Notes: a model not told the origin generated them from the sequence alone. Positions 1 to 11,660 are shown, counted from the stretch's first letter. The stretch is 64,000 nucleotides of DNA from Tolypeutes matacus (GCA_026826555.1 JAKSZT010004976.1:8965658-9029657); one strand, 5' to 3'. Program-made: numbers and translations.

Positions 1-1624
1 TCTGATAGCTAATCAAGATAGGAACAAGGGTAGGAAACTCATCTTTGCTTTTTGTGATAAGTAGCAATTTACAGTAATGTTAAAATGTTGAAAGGAATAA
101 GCAGTCTTCCTTTGATGTGATCCAAAAGAACAAATATAATGACAACTGAGTTTTAAATGTAGGTTGCCTGCTGTAGTATGAACTGAAGTTTCTTTATGCT
201 CATCCTATGCCATGTGGCAACAAGAGTTCTTTGACAGGTCCCTCTTATGTTTTAAAAAAAAAAAAAAAAAAAAAAGCCAAAATCTCAGCCTTTTCACACC
301 TTCAACTAGAAACTAAAATCTGAATTTTAAAAAGGTTAAGTGCATTTTTACTTAAAACAATTGCTCTTTAAAAATCTAAATTAAAATTTGATTTTTCAAT
401 TTTAACATACTAAAGCAAATCATGTAACTTTAAGCATCACATCTGTGTAATATTAGCTACTAGAAGACTAATCTTTAAAAGAGTTAAGAATCACTCTGGA
501 TTAAAAGGACCCAATTCAATGGGGGTCACTGTACAGAAGATTACATCATAAATATTAGTTTGTCAGAAATATTAGTGAGATGAACAAACTTGATATTTAT
601 TTTTCTAAGTCTATATTCTGGTGTAAAACCTCAAGAAAAATGAACACAAGATAGTTTATATGCACAATTCTAAGTGAATTCTCACTTCTAACATCAATGT
701 AAAGAGGCAGAAACTGAGCAAAAGCTGTGGTTAAAATTATTTCTGAAGTGTTAGGTACAAATCTTTGATTAGGGCTTTCATGGCAATCTAGAGAAGAATA
801 TTATACATGGGAAGGAAGCTCAAGAAACTTAATGTATCTCCTAATTATTTATTATACTCTGTGGTTTATGTATGCAAATAAAGAGGAAAAACCTAGTTAA
901 CTCAGAGATTAAAATGTTGCTTTGCAAATAAAAACAATTTACAAATGCTAAATGTAGATTTTCAATAGTTTCAACATTTTTTTCCAAATTTCAAATGTGG
1001 TATGTTTCTTATCAAAATATCTCAGCTATTAATGAAAGAACGTATATTATAAATTTACATGAACATAAAAACACAAATATATGGAGTCTCCTGTATACTG
1101 AATTAAACACATAATTTAAACCAGTTCTACTTCTGAAAAATAGCCAAGGTTATTTGTTTTGTTGTGCCTATTAGTTGGTTTTTAATGTTTTGTTAGAAAC
1201 ATTTTACCTTTTTACCTAGGAAAAAGGGAGAGAGCTAAGTATAAAAAGTGGGGGATGTTAATCTCCTCTGCCCTTGGCAAAGAAGGAACTCTCCCGCCGC
1301 CCCCCACCCCCAAGTGGTAGAATGTAGAATCACTCTGCATTCTACCACTACCAGAAGCCAGACATGGGCGGGTGGCTAGAATTCAGAATTCAAAGAGTAC
1401 TGAACTTCGGTTACTCAGCAATGTAAGAGGCAAGGCACGGAAAGAAACCAAAGCGTCAGTCAGAAGAAAGGAATATCAGTCCTCAGTATGAGGCTCTGGC
1501 GTTGACAATCACATTCTTGCTGATCTTTTTTATGCAGAGTTTATTTTACTTTATGGCTCTACAAAGAAGCTTAGATATTTACAATGTCAGGTTCACAGTA
1601 TGCAGCATGCATGTCATCATATGA

Positions 1625-1755
1625 GGCAATAAACATGAAAAGACCCTCAACTCACTACTAATCAGAGAAATGCAAATTAAAAGGAACCATTTCACACTCA
1701 GATTGGCAAATGTTTAACATTTCATACTAGCAAGTGGTAAAAGGAAATGGAGAAA
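1625..1755 (+). mobile_element. old L1 ORF2 3' fragment
   Basis: The segment containing AGAGAAATGCAAATTAAAAG corresponds to the REMQIK block near the C-terminal end of L1 ORF2 and is followed by a diverged MRYHFTP-like stretch. It matches the equivalent part of the younger L1 copies in this window (near 45425). It is short and diverged, so it predates the large L1 insertions. Confidence 0.6.
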
Positions 1756-2591
1756 CTTAAAGGTTCTGGGAAAGGGGTAATGGCAAAAGACCCCACCCTT
1801 GCGTATAAATAAACCAATAAAACCAGTCTCTATCCTTCCTCAAGACGCCCTTGTTTACTTGAGTCCATAAAACCCCAGGCCTCCTTTTCTTCCCAACTTC
1901 CTCATTACAGAACCTTCTCCCAATTTCCACAGCCTGAATAAAATCATCTCCTTAATTGTTGGGTACATTATGTCTTTGACATCAGAGGAGGGAGAGGAAA
2001 GGTGAGGAAAAGGATGCATATTTAGTTATAATGGTAACATAAAAAAGCTGAAATACAGCAAAATGTTAACTTTTGGGGGGTAAAATAGGGTCGTTATTTT
2101 GTGTATTTTCTTGCTTAAAATGTTTCAAATCAATTTTTAAATTATTTTAAGCTTGATGTAGGTGTCAGAATAGGTGCCTTGTCAAGTTAATTAACTCTTT
2201 ACAGTCTGATTTTTCTCATATGTTAAAGAGGCATATCAACACATGCCCAACCCATTTCACTGGGTAGTTGTAAGGAAAAGTGCCTTTGCTAATCACCAAA
2301 TGGTACAATACATTTGTAAATCACTCTGAGCCAATTAACTCAGTTTGTTAGGGCTACATTTACACTAGAGTAAACTTAATGGCTAGATTATCATGGAGAC
2401 TGTTTCAGGGGCCATACTACACTTACACATCCCAGGGAGCCACACAAGCTATGCTATAAATACATTATCATCAGTTACAAGAGGAGCTGGCCTGTGATGT
2501 CTCAATTCTTACTCAGAACTACGTGGGCAAGTAACCGGAGGGATTTGATGCTGGCTGGTAAATAATTATATAAGGAAGCTGGCAAGCCAAG

Positions 2592-2635
2592 CGCGCACAC
2601 ACATGCGCACACACGCACACAAACACACACACAAA
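2592..2635. repeat. (CA)n microsatellite
   Basis: Imperfect run of CA dinucleotides with GCAC and AAAC interruptions, inside DSTN intron 1. It creates the low-complexity Val/Cys-rich open frames on the minus strand. Confidence 0.9.
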
Positions 2636-4681
2636 GTGCTTTAGGGTGTGTAGATGTGGTTTGTGTAGAGGACAGGCTTTTTGGGGGGCGGGGGTAGGGG
2701 CACCGTAAAGTGAGATGTTTGAAAACATGAAATCTCATCTTAAAGTGCCCAGAAAGGGATATTTTGAGTTGGTTTCAAATTACTTTATTCCCAAGTGCGT
2801 CTAGAAGACTGTTGAGTACCAGGAAGTGATTTTGCTAATTTAGAACAAACCCATCAGCAGTTAAAATTTAATCTAAAAAAAAATAATAATAATAATTAGA
2901 AACTTGGAACCAAGCATCTAATTAACAGATCTAAACTGTTCCAAATATAGAGGGGAGGTGCAAGAATCTGGGATAAAAGAGCTCTCCATCTTCACAATAT
3001 TCTCTAATAGCTGGACTGAAGAGACACTGTGTACTCATAAAGTTAAAAATTAAAAAAAAAAAAAAAAACCAAGAGAGTGCTCTTTCTAGGCCCGTAACCT
3101 TTAAAAGTGGGTGGTCCATATCCTGAACCTTCATTCTTTGCAAGCATCTGAACAAGAGGAGCTTTTTGACCTCCATAAGGCCAACAAATGTGGCTGTTAT
3201 TTGGTGTCCTTACACCTTAATTTTTATTTCTACCCCCCCCAGGAGCCACTAAATATAACAGACCCTTATCTTCATTTTCTTTGAATGTAAACAAATACGG
3301 AAGTAGATTTGTAAGACTAACTAGATTCTATTTTCAAACAATTAATAGAGGGTGTGTTAGCAACTCAAAAAATATATATACAATATCAAATCAGAAGACC
3401 TTTCAAATCAGAAGCACTTTCATCAGAGTGGATGGTTTCAAATTTATGAGAACTCAAAGCCCTCAAGTTAAATGATCACCTTAGGATGGTGATCCTCCTC
3501 CTAGATGACAGAATTAAGCCAAAGCACCACCAAAACCTGAACAATTTAATAACAAATTCGTACTACATATCCTCCGTCACCAAGAAACTACCAATTCAGT
3601 TCTTTTTCTCTCACTAAGGAGTCAGTCTGCAAATTCATGAGAGCTGCAAAACTTTAAAACAAAATTGTTATTCAGTGAAAATATTTTGTATGCGGATAAG
3701 GTGGCACCAACTGCTTGGAGGCAGACAGATGCAGTAACAGTGTAACATTTCTAGCAAAGTCTGGTAAGCCTTTGCCTGCAAATCATTGACCAAAAATGGT
3801 AATAGTGTGTGCACACTAAAGAAATGACAAAATGCTCTACCTGATCGTCCATGAGCATGACAATTTAGAGGAAAAAATACGTAATTAAGTAAAGTGACCA
3901 TCACCTAGAACACTGAGCCTATGCTGACCATTTTAGTGACTCGGATAATTTAAAGGACTTTAGAAAAGCTTCTCCATTTGCTTTTACTAGCAACGCAGTA
4001 TCAGGCCCACACCTGAAAACACTAAATTCTGGCAAAGCCTGAATGTTTACGGGTAAAAGAAAATTTCTAACTATCCAGAGACAGACGTGGCAGGGAACGG
4101 GTTAAAAGAGGCACGGCCAAGCTTGACAAGCTCGACGAGGGCGCTGCTGGAAGCTGATGGCCAGATACGACGAACAAAGCGGCAGCAAGTCCACCCTGTT
4201 TTCCACCACGCCAGGGCCACGTTCGTTAGCGATCATTCCGCGCTCGAGGGCTGTTCCATAAAAGCCTCCTTTTCCTTATGGAGATGGACAGGCTGCCAAA
4301 CCGGTCCTCAAGGGCCGAAACTCGCACGAGGCACTGGCCGCCTCGATGCCCGGCTCTGGGGAGGCTCGCGCCACCCAGGACGTGGCCGGACGCCGGGCTC
4401 CCACCAACCCCCGGCCCCCGAGCGACCTGACGGGGCGTGGGGACCGGAGTGCTCGACCCGGCCGGAGCCGAGGCCGGGGGAGGAGGAAGCGCGGAGGCCA
4501 CGCAGCGCGGCGGGAGCCGGGGAAACGCCCGAGGCACCGAGGGCCCGCGCGGGCGGCGGAAGCGCGAACGCTCTGCAGCCCGGAGAGTCCCTCCCAGGGC
4601 GGGGCGCTCGCCCCTCAGCGCGACCCCGCGGAGCCCCGCCGCCCGCCTCGGTCCCCGCTTCCCGTGTGCCCTCCCACTCAC

Positions 4682-4684
4682 CAT
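4682..4684 (-). CDS. DSTN: destrin (ADF) exon 1: initiator ATG only
   Basis: Destrin is a small actin-depolymerising factor of the ADF/cofilin family that severs and depolymerises actin filaments in the cytoplasm. On the minus strand a GC-rich leader ends in GCGGCGAAG, then ATG, then directly the donor GTGAGT (4681-4676). An exon 1 whose only coding content is the start codon is the known arrangement in DSTN and cofilin genes. The 5' UTR extends to roughly 4790; the exact start cannot be seen. The call rests on the ATG|GTGAGT structure, the CpG island, the CArG box expected of an actin-regulated gene, and the neighbour BFSP1. The first intron covers the rest of the window to position 1. No other destrin exon is present, so protein-level confirmation is not possible here. 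Confidence 0.75.
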
Positions 4685-4848
4685 CTTCGCCGCGGCGGTC
4701 GCAGGGCAGCAGGGAATGGAGCGGGTCGGCGCCGAGGCTGCGGAACTTCGTCCTCACGGAAGCGGGACCGAACGAGCGAGGGAGGAACCGAGCGACGCGG
4801 CGCGCGAGCCTAGCAGGGGGCGGGCGGGCGCGCGCCCCGGGCCCTTAC

Positions 4849-4858
4849 GCGCCTGCGC
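4849..4858. promoter_or_regulatory. NRF1-like site
   Basis: GCGCCTGCGC matches the palindromic NRF1 consensus closely and lies just upstream of the probable DSTN transcription start. NRF1 sites are common in CpG-island promoters. Confidence 0.5.
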
Positions 4859-5117
4859 ACGTCGTGCGCCGCCCGCCGTTGCCAGGCAACCGGCCTGCCC
4901 GGCAACGCCCTGCCCCGGCGGCTGTGCGGCTCCGCGGCGGGCGGGGGTCGTTACCTGCCCGCGCCTGGGAAAGGGCTTGTCCTTGCTCGCCAGCTGCGGG
5001 CTTGCGAAGGGGGAAGGCGGGAATCCTCCCTCACCTGCGGGGCTCAGGTGGGGGAGCTGGGGCTGGCACCTGCTGACGGGGGGCGGGGTGGCCCTCCCTT
5101 CCCCGCGGCGGGCAGAG

Positions 5118-5125
5118 TCACGTGA
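5118..5125. promoter_or_regulatory. E-box TCACGTGA
   Basis: Perfect palindromic CACGTG core with T/A flanks, the form bound by USF and MiT/TFE bHLH-ZIP factors. It lies about 330 bp upstream of the likely DSTN start within the CpG island. Confidence 0.5.
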
Positions 5126-5151
5126 CGCCTCGCCTACAGCGCCGCCGTTTT

Positions 5152-5161
5152 CCTTATATGG
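5152..5161. promoter_or_regulatory. DSTN: CArG box (SRF site)
   Basis: CCTTATATGG fits CC(A/T)6GG exactly. It lies about 370 bp upstream of the likely DSTN start. SRF/MRTF senses actin-monomer level and controls many actin-regulator genes, so a CArG box in a destrin promoter makes functional sense. Occupancy is inferred. Confidence 0.6.
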
Positions 5162-5365
5162 AAGTGGCTACCTGGCCAGGTGTGCGCCGCCGCTGGGGCG
5201 GAGCCTGGGCAGTGCGGGGGGGAGTGGGGAGAAAGAGTGGGCGGGACCCGTGAAGTGAGAAGCTGGGAGGGAGGATCCGCGGGAGCCGAGGCGAGGGCGG
5301 TGGCGGAGGGGAGGTTTCCCGCATTTTTTTACCTACTTTGGTGCGATTCCCGCCACTCGCTCCTG

Positions 5366-5370
5366 ATTGG
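5366..5370 (-). promoter_or_regulatory. CCAAT box
   Basis: ATTGG on the plus strand (CCAAT on the DSTN strand) in CTGATTGGCC, a good NF-Y context, at the distal edge of the CpG island. Confidence 0.45.
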
Positions 5371-5400
5371 CCGGGTCCGTCGGGGCCCTTGGGTGAGGGG

Positions 5401-6073
5401 GAAAATGTGCACATTTTTCCTCCTTCCTGAGGCGATCGTGGCAATTCACAGTGCTCTGTGAGTCACCGCTAATTTCAGGTCTGGAAAATAAGGAGTGACT
5501 TATTTATCTTCGGGAATTGCCCGGGGAAGGAGGCCCGCAGGGGTGTGGCTGGGAAACTGCAAAGTAGTCTTGGGATGGTGGCGCCAGCCCCACCTCTCCG
5601 TTTTGGGGTTTTTAATTGGGGATTGTGTTTTTTAAATGGGTGGTGGCATCAGAAACGGTATTCCGAGGACCAGAAGGGATCCCAGAGTCTTTTCTTTCCC
5701 TTTTTAGGGTGTTTTTGTGGGAAATAAAAGGAACAGATAGACTTTACAAGTGGGATGATTATTTAACTTTTATTTTAAGTTTTACTTAATTTAGGCTACC
5801 GAGAACATCATGGCCTCGACCAAAACTATTTTGGTTCTCCAGATGTGAGGCGTTTGGACAAGATGGTCAGCATGTTTTTTGTTTTCTATCTTTCTGGGCA
5901 TTATGTAAAATCTTAAGTTGCATGTGGTCTTTTTCTGCCCATTCAGTGTGGAAACCCATTTCTTAATACTGTCCTGGTTGATTTGTTGTTGTTGTTGTTG
6001 TTTTAAAAGAAAATAATCGAGTTGTGGCAATTCTTAGCTTTTACCACTTGCTACAAGATTTCTGGCAGGCTAC
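5401..6073. other. upstream flank of DSTN, no feature seen
   Basis: GC content falls quickly after 5400. A short (GTT)n run near 5983-6003 is the only structured element. I see no gene. Confidence 0.5.
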
Positions 6074-6242
6074 AGCAGTGGTTCTGAAACTTTAGCACAG
6101 ACCAGAATCATCTGGAGAACTTCTTCAGAGAAGGTGGATCCCACCCCCAGAGTTTCTGACACATGTATGTGGAGTAGGGCCCGAGAATTAGCATTTCTAA
6201 CAACTACCACTAATGCTGGTGGTTCCGACCACACTGTGAGAA
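6074..6242 (+). mobile_element. MER5A-like hAT-Charlie MITE
   Basis: Begins CAGTGGTTCTGAAACTTTAG and ends ACCACACTGTGAGAA, the near-palindromic ends of MER5A, with the internal CCACCCCCAGAGTTTCTGA and GGGCCCGAGAATTAGCATTT blocks in order. The length of about 170 bp is close to the family's 189 bp. It is an ancient non-autonomous DNA transposon. Confidence 0.85.
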
Positions 6243-6647
6243 CTCCTAGGGTGATGAGAAGGAGCCCACCTGTATCCAAACTGCAGCTGGATCCCTTTGT
6301 TTCTGTCTAGCACTCAATGTCCCCTCCACCTCATAGACTTCTTTTCTAGTCCAATATTGAATCTTGGTCATTTAAGGACACGTCTGCCTGCTCCAGCCTT
6401 TCTCTGCTGCATTTCATCCTCCATTCTGCCAGAAGCATTGTGTCCAAATGTAAGAATCCGATCATATCATTTCCAGTGTCCACTGCTCTACCCAGTTTAT
6501 ATTTCTCGCCCTTACTCTTTGTAACTGCCATGATCATGGGCTTCCTCTCAGCCTGGAATGTTCCTATCACTTCTCCAGTTTGTGAAGACTCCTCTGACCA
6601 CTTCCCAAGGGATCAATGGCAGCTCCTTCTTCTATAATCCCACACTT

Positions 6648-6789
6648 CAGCATTTCTCAGACTTTAATAAACATACAGATCACCTGGGGATCTTATTAAA
6701 GCACAGATTCTGCTTCAGGAAGATAGGGACGGGGCCTGAGATGCTCCCAGGTGATACCTGCACTGCTGGTCCTAGACCACGCTGAGAGT
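6648..6789 (+). mobile_element. MER5A-like MITE, second copy
   Basis: Same family as 6074-6242: TTTCTCAGACTTTAATAAAC, ATCACCTGGGGATCTTATTA, GGGGCCTGAGATGCTCCCAG and CTGCTGGTCCTAGACCACG in order. It is diverged and slightly shortened. Confidence 0.8.
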
Positions 6790-7439
6790 GGGGAGGACTT
6801 GTGGCTTTTCCCTGCTGCTGGCGCAGTGCTGTAATTGTTTGTTTATGTATGTCTGCTACCACCACCAGACTAGACTGGGAGCTTGAGAACAAGAGGGCTT
6901 TTGCTGCATCTTATATAAACGGCACCACCCCGGCACATAGTAGGTTCTCAGTTAATGTTTGCTCAGTAAATGAACCAATATCTGAAAATGTTTTATGATT
7001 TATCAGGCGAACTTCTCCATTCATTTTAACCTAAAATGAACCACCATTTTCCTTAAGGATCCATTAAACTTTAGCCTCTGCGTTTGTACCTTAAGTTTCT
7101 TTAATTTTCATTCCTCCTCACCCCATAGAGGGAAAAAGTTTTAACATTCGTTCTCTTCTTAAATACCAGATGGCTGTGTTCCACTTCTCATTTAGAAAAC
7201 GTTTGCATACTTAATAATCTGTGAGCATATGGGCACTTTCATTTAAAACCATTGCATATGAGTGGCAGGAGAGAATAAATTATACATTAATGAGGAGTTT
7301 GCAGAGAGAGGTGTGTTCATAGATATTCTGGAAAAAGTTCATTTGCAAAGGGACTTGACCTTGCTGCTATACTGCATAGTCAAAACTATTTTTAGTTTCT
7401 CCCCTGCTCCCCCACAAGTCACCTGTCCCCAGCTCTTAT

Positions 7440-8045
7440 TTATGTCTGTAGCCTTAAAAATTTTTTTAATCATATAAGATATGAATATTATAATATCTCA
7501 TTATAAAATATTCAAACAATACAAATAAAGTCCTTAGACACCCCTACTCTCCATTCTCATGATCTCAGTCCCCTCCCCAGAGGTAACCACTGATATCAAT
7601 GTAGTATATGGCTTTATAGCCTTTCTGTGCATTTACAGATTTAGAGGGACACAAAAAGACACTTTGTGTATGTGTTTTGTGTGGTGTCTGCTGCTTACTT
7701 TCCTGCACTTGATATGTGCGGGTGTTCTTGAAATGTCCATAAGTCGTGCCGTGTAATTGCAGCCGGGGATGACTGTCCATTTACTTAACCTTTCCCACCT
7801 AGATGGCCCTTTAAGTTATTTGCAATTCTCAGCTATCACAAACAATGCTGCACTGAACAGCTGTGTGTAGAGCCTCTTTGCATACGTGAGCTAGTCCACT
7901 TCTCAGAGAACTGCCTACAATTGAAATTGCTAGGTCAAAAGGAATACATATTTTTTCTTTTAATAATTACATGTTGCAGATTGCCTTCCAAAAGTTTATA
8001 TAAAGTATACCTATGTATACTCACACCCACATTATTTGAGAATGT
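7440..8045 (-). mobile_element. old L1 3' end (antisense)
   Basis: Reads on the plus strand as the reverse complement of an old L1 3' region: AGAGGTAACCACTGATATCA, then CACAAACAATGCTGCACTGA and AATTGCTAGGTCAAAAGGAA. These blocks recur in the antisense L1 fragments at 15840 and 27560. Confidence 0.65.
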
Positions 8046-8084
8046 TCACTCTCCGCTGACTTCTTGTTAAAAGGTGGGGGCATT

Positions 8085-8588
8085 CTAGAACAGGCAAAAG
8101 TAAACTATGGCGGAAAAAGTCAGAACCAGCGTGGACTGGGGTGAGAGTGGCAACTGACTGCAGAGGGACTCAAGGGAACTTTCTGAGGTGATGGTAATGT
8201 TTCATATCTTGATAGGGGTTTAGGGTCCATGAGTATAGGTATTTATCAAAACTCATCTTAAGATTTGTACATTAAACTGTATGTAAATTTTACCTTAAAA
8301 CAAAAACAAAAAAAACCCTAGCCTAAATAAATATTGAACTCTAGTTAATGATATGCATGCTGAAATGTTTAGGGGTGAAGTGTGTTGATGCCTGCAACTT
8401 ATCAAATGTTTAAGTTTTGAAATGTATCAAAGGTATAAAAAAAAAAAGTTGGACTGATTGATAGATGGTTAGACCTGGGATAATGCTAGCCTATTAATTT
8501 AATTGTAGCATCTAGGTGATGGCTATTTCGGTGTTCCCTGTACAATTCTTTCAACTTTTCTATATGTTTGGAAATTTTCATATTAAAA
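8085..8588 (+). mobile_element. old L1 3' UTR-like fragment
   Basis: Contains GTGATGGTTATTT-like and CTGTACAATTCTTTCAACTT segments and ends TTTTCATATTAAAATGG, a terminal pattern of older L1 3' UTRs. The assignment is from memory of the family. Confidence 0.5.
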
Positions 8589-8617
8589 TGGAAGGAGGAA
8601 GGGTTTAAGGGGAGAGA

Positions 8618-8706
8618 AAACCTTTATTGAGCACATACTGTATGCCAGGACCTGTTCTGAGAATGGCAATACGTATCATCTTCTTTAGTTTTCCCAGTAA
8701 TTCTTT
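8618..8706 (-). mobile_element. MIR fragment
   Basis: TTTATTGAGCACATACTGTA TGCCAGG followed by a degenerate tail is the reverse complement of the MIR 3' half. Confidence 0.6.
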
Positions 8707-9001
8707 GACGCTTCCATGTGACATCTCTGATCTCAGATCCTACTGACCCCCATCTCAGTCACTTCCTTCCAGCCACCTGGCCTTCCTGCTGTTCCTTAAG
8801 TGCCAGGCATGTTCCAAACTCAGGGCTCTGAGTTTCTTGCTCCCTCACTTCCTTGAGATTCCTGCTGAGACATCACATTCTCACAAGACCTTTTCTGTCA
8901 GCCTATTTAAAATGGAAACTACCATCCCAAGCATCCTTGGTTTCCTCTTTCCCATTTTATTCCTGTAATTGTACCTCTTGTTATCTAAGACATTTATTTT
9001 T

Positions 9002-9288
9002 TTTTATCCCCCCTCCCCCAGATGGTTCTCTCATCTGTCTGCTCCTTGTTTGCTCACCTTCTCCAGGAGGCACTAGGAACCAAACCAGGACCTCCCACAT
9101 GGGAGGCAAGTGCCCAACGGCCTGAGCCACATCCGCTCTCCACAGGCTACAGTGTCTGCTGGCTCGTGGCATCTGCTCGTTGTGGTGGTGCAGCATCTGC
9201 TCTTCTTCTTTAGAGGCACCAGGACCTAAACCTGGGACCTTCCATGTGGTAGGTGGGCACCCAACTGGTTGAGCCACATCTACTTCCC
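9002..9288 (-). mobile_element. dimeric DAS-like SINE
   Basis: Two tRNA-like monomers in antisense (GAGCCACATC near 9273 and GAGCCACATCCGCTCTCC near 9125), each with a B-box-like GGACCTCCCACATGGGAGG or related block, and a T-rich A-tail complement at the left end. The flanks TAAGACATTTATTTT (8986-9000) and TAAAACATTTATTTT (9289-9303) are an imperfect target duplication. The long antisense and sense open frames here are SINE sequence only. Confidence 0.85.
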
Positions 9289-9459
9289 TAAAACATTTAT
9301 TTTTGATTATTTCCTGTCCCCCTTACTAAAAAGTAACTCTGTCAAGGCTGGGGTTTTTCTTTGTTTCATTCACAGTTCTATCCCAAATGCCTAGAATATT
9401 GATTGTCATGGAGTGTGTGTTCAATAAATATTTGTTAAATGAAAAAAAGAAGTGGTGTT

Positions 9460-9990
9460 TTAATAAGGATTGCATTCAGTTGTAAGTAACAAAAATTTAT
9501 AACATGATGGTTTGAGCCATTATTAAATTTTTATACATGACATTTACTTCACACATAAAAGAAGTGCAGCAGCAAGCAATTCATGCTTTTTTTTTTTTTT
9601 TTTTTTTTTACCAGGAGGTCCGGGGGATCGAACCCGGGTCCCTCCATATGGGAGACGGACGCCCAACCAGTTGAGCCACATCCGACCCAGCAATTCATGT
9701 TTTGTATATTGGCTTCATGGTGTTGGAGACCCAGGTTCTATATTGTTGCTTGGCTGTGCGTGGATTCCTTTCCCAAGGTCACCTCATGGTTCAAAATGGC
9801 TGCTAGAGCACCAGTCATCACTTCTACTTCCAGGCAGTAAGAAGGAAGAAAAGAAAATAAAGGCAACTCTTCCCTTTTAAAGAAACTTCCCAGAGGGCTT
9901 CCACTTATACCTCATTGACCAGAACTTAGTCACAAGACTGCAAGGGAGACTGGAAAATGTGGTCTGTTCTCTAAGCAGCTATGTGCTCAG
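9460..9990 (+). repeat. interspersed repeat, unnamed family
   Basis: The right part, containing AGAACTTAGTCACAAGACTG then CAAGGGAGACTGGAAAATGT, resembles 54870-54960. Both look like copies of one old mammalian repeat with a conserved end. A SINE has inserted at 9586-9688. I could not name the family by eye. Confidence 0.45.
9586..9688 (-). mobile_element. short DAS-like SINE with 11-bp TSD
   Basis: A T-run (reverse-complement A-tail), then GGTCCGGGGGATCGAACCCG (B box in antisense), ending GTTGAGCCACATCCGACCC. It is flanked by AGCAATTCATG at 9575-9585 and 9689-9699. This is the single-monomer type of about 100 bp. Confidence 0.92.
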
Positions 9991-11289
9991 CTAAGAAATT
10001 GGGGTTCCCTTACTAAGGAAGAAAGGGAGAATGGATATTGGAAAATAACAAGTGGTGCCTGCCATAGGTAGATTTTATTTTTAAACCCATTCTACAATAG
10101 GATGAGGCAAAGAATGTTCTTGAGAATCCAGAGGAATAAACAAGCTGCTCCCGAGCCCATGACCTTTACCACCAGATCACATGACACATCACTTCTGGAT
10201 GAGGTTGAACGAGAGAACAGAGGTGTCTCTTGATGTTTCCTTAGAGGTTTGTTTACTGGTGAAACTCAGCAAATGAAACTGTAGAAATACATTCTAGATA
10301 TCCTTTCACTTACTGCTCACAGCCTTGTCCTGATGGACCAGGCAGTTCTAAAGACCTTGGCATTGATCAGGAAAAGACCAGATGTGTGTGTGTGTATTCG
10401 TGTGACTGATGCAGTACCACATGGTGTGTGGTGGTAGAGTAAAAAAAGTCACACATTGCCATTTTATAATTAAAAAAATTAAACAGCTATGACATACAGA
10501 TATATATATATATGTATATATATATGTATATGTATATGTATATGTATATATATGCTATTTGTAATAGTGTGCTTCTTGAGTTAAACCATGAGAAAATGAA
10601 ATTTTAAAATGGCACAATAATCTTGGCTGATGATGCTTAACCCCTCTTGGGACATATGCTTCCTTTGAGATTCTGATGAAAATTGTAGACTCTCTCCAGA
10701 AAAATAGACATTCGATTGTACTCACAAAGCTTGGCTTTACAATTACAGAGAGCTTGTAGCTTGCCCTGAAGCCCATCCATTAAACTAGATGTTTGCAGAA
10801 GTGTCCTAAAAAGGAAACCCAATGTAGACATAAACCAACAGTTTTGCAGTTCCTTCCTCTTTCAACACTCCCCAGCCCCCCACCCCCGCACCAAGATCAG
10901 AGTTGTTTTCACACTGTTAATCAGTTTAACATGAAACCTTCCAGATCTTTACTAAATACGAATGGTCTCCACAATACACATGGGACAGCAGCTTGTTTCT
11001 GTTCATTCATTCAGCAGTATGTCTTGGGGATCTATCTGTGTGGTCTTCCCATATTTCATAAGCACGGTACATCCTTTCTACAGTTCTGATCTGGTGGTTG
11101 TATTTCCAGAGAAAGAAAATGGACCCTAAACTCTCTGAAGGTGGCCCCAGCTCTCCCTCTCTCCTCCAGGTATTCTGTACAAGCCAAAGTAGATGAAAAG
11201 CCTAAGGAAACATGAGCCCATGGGGAAAGCTAATGAGATATAGGAGGAATCCTAGTATTAGGAAAGAAAGCCAGAGGAAAAAAACTCAA
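9991..11289. other. intergenic, no gene seen
   Basis: Low-information sequence apart from a TG run near 10385-10398 and the (TA/TATG)n run at 10501-10553. The open frames at 10555-11089 lack recognisable content. Confidence 0.5.
10501..10553. repeat. (TA)n/(TATATG)n microsatellite
   Basis: About 50 bp of alternating TATATA and TATG units. Confidence 0.9.
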
Positions 11290-11660
11290 CCAGAAGAAGA
11301 AGCAGGACAAGAAATTAAAAGAGCATAATAAATATTCTCAGAGAGATAAGGCAAGATATTGGAAAACCAGAAACAGAAACAAACAGTTCTAAAAAATTGG
11401 AGACATTTGGTATATAAAACATTATTCTTGAACTAAAAGACTCAACGGATAGGTTGGAAAACAGACTCATATATATATGAGTTAGAAGATGAAGCCAAGG
11501 AACTAACTCAGAAGATATCAAAAAAGGATAAAGAGATACAAAGAATGAAAGTTTAAGAGGCATGGTGGACAGAGGAGAAAGGGTCAGTCTCTATATAAAG
11601 GAATTCCAAGGTGGTGAAATTAGTAAACTGCGGGAAGGAAATATTTGAAGAAATATTGCC
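11290..11660 (+). mobile_element. degenerate L1 ORF1-like fragment
   Basis: Purine-rich stretch with GAGTTAGAAGATGAAGCCAA, ACTCAGAAGATATCAAAAAA and GATAAAGAGATACAAAGAAT, which reads like the coiled-coil coding part of an old L1/HAL1 ORF1. No open frame survives. Confidence 0.4.

Larger units (their letters stand above)
1..4681 (-). other. DSTN: DSTN intron 1 (partial, 5' part)
   Basis: Everything left of the GTGAGT donor at 4681 belongs to the first intron of the minus-strand destrin gene. The intron continues past the window edge. I looked for destrin exon 2, which encodes nearly the whole N-terminal half of the protein, and did not see it. The stretch is AT-rich with homopolymer A runs (about 253-274 and 3051-3068), a CA repeat and one old L1 fragment. 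The short open frames here have no recognisable protein content. Confidence 0.8.
4100..5400 (-). promoter_or_regulatory. DSTN: DSTN CpG-island promoter
   Basis: About 1.3 kb of very GC- and CpG-rich DNA in otherwise AT-rich, CpG-poor sequence. It spans DSTN exon 1 and its upstream flank and contains several GGGCGG-type Sp1 boxes (for example around 4819 and 5190), an NRF1-like site, a TCACGTGA E-box, a perfect CArG box and a CCAAT box. No TATA box is seen at a suitable distance from the likely start near 4790. This is the usual form of a broadly expressed housekeeping promoter. The island may also drive divergent transcription, but I see no gene on the plus side. Confidence 0.85.

Noticed and set aside
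1785..1990. Possible LTR fragment with TATAAATA and AATAAA motifs
   Set aside because: The motifs are suggestive, but I could not define ends, a family or a target duplication.
4087..5258. Long open frames (up to 329 residues) on both strands of the DSTN CpG island
   Set aside because: GC-rich DNA has few stop codons; the frames overlap one another on both strands, are Arg/Gly/Ala/Pro-rich and lack domains. The real coding content is the 3-base DSTN exon.
10501..10553. Regulatory TATA cluster
   Set aside because: Simple (TA)n/(TATATG)n microsatellite with no neighbouring gene.
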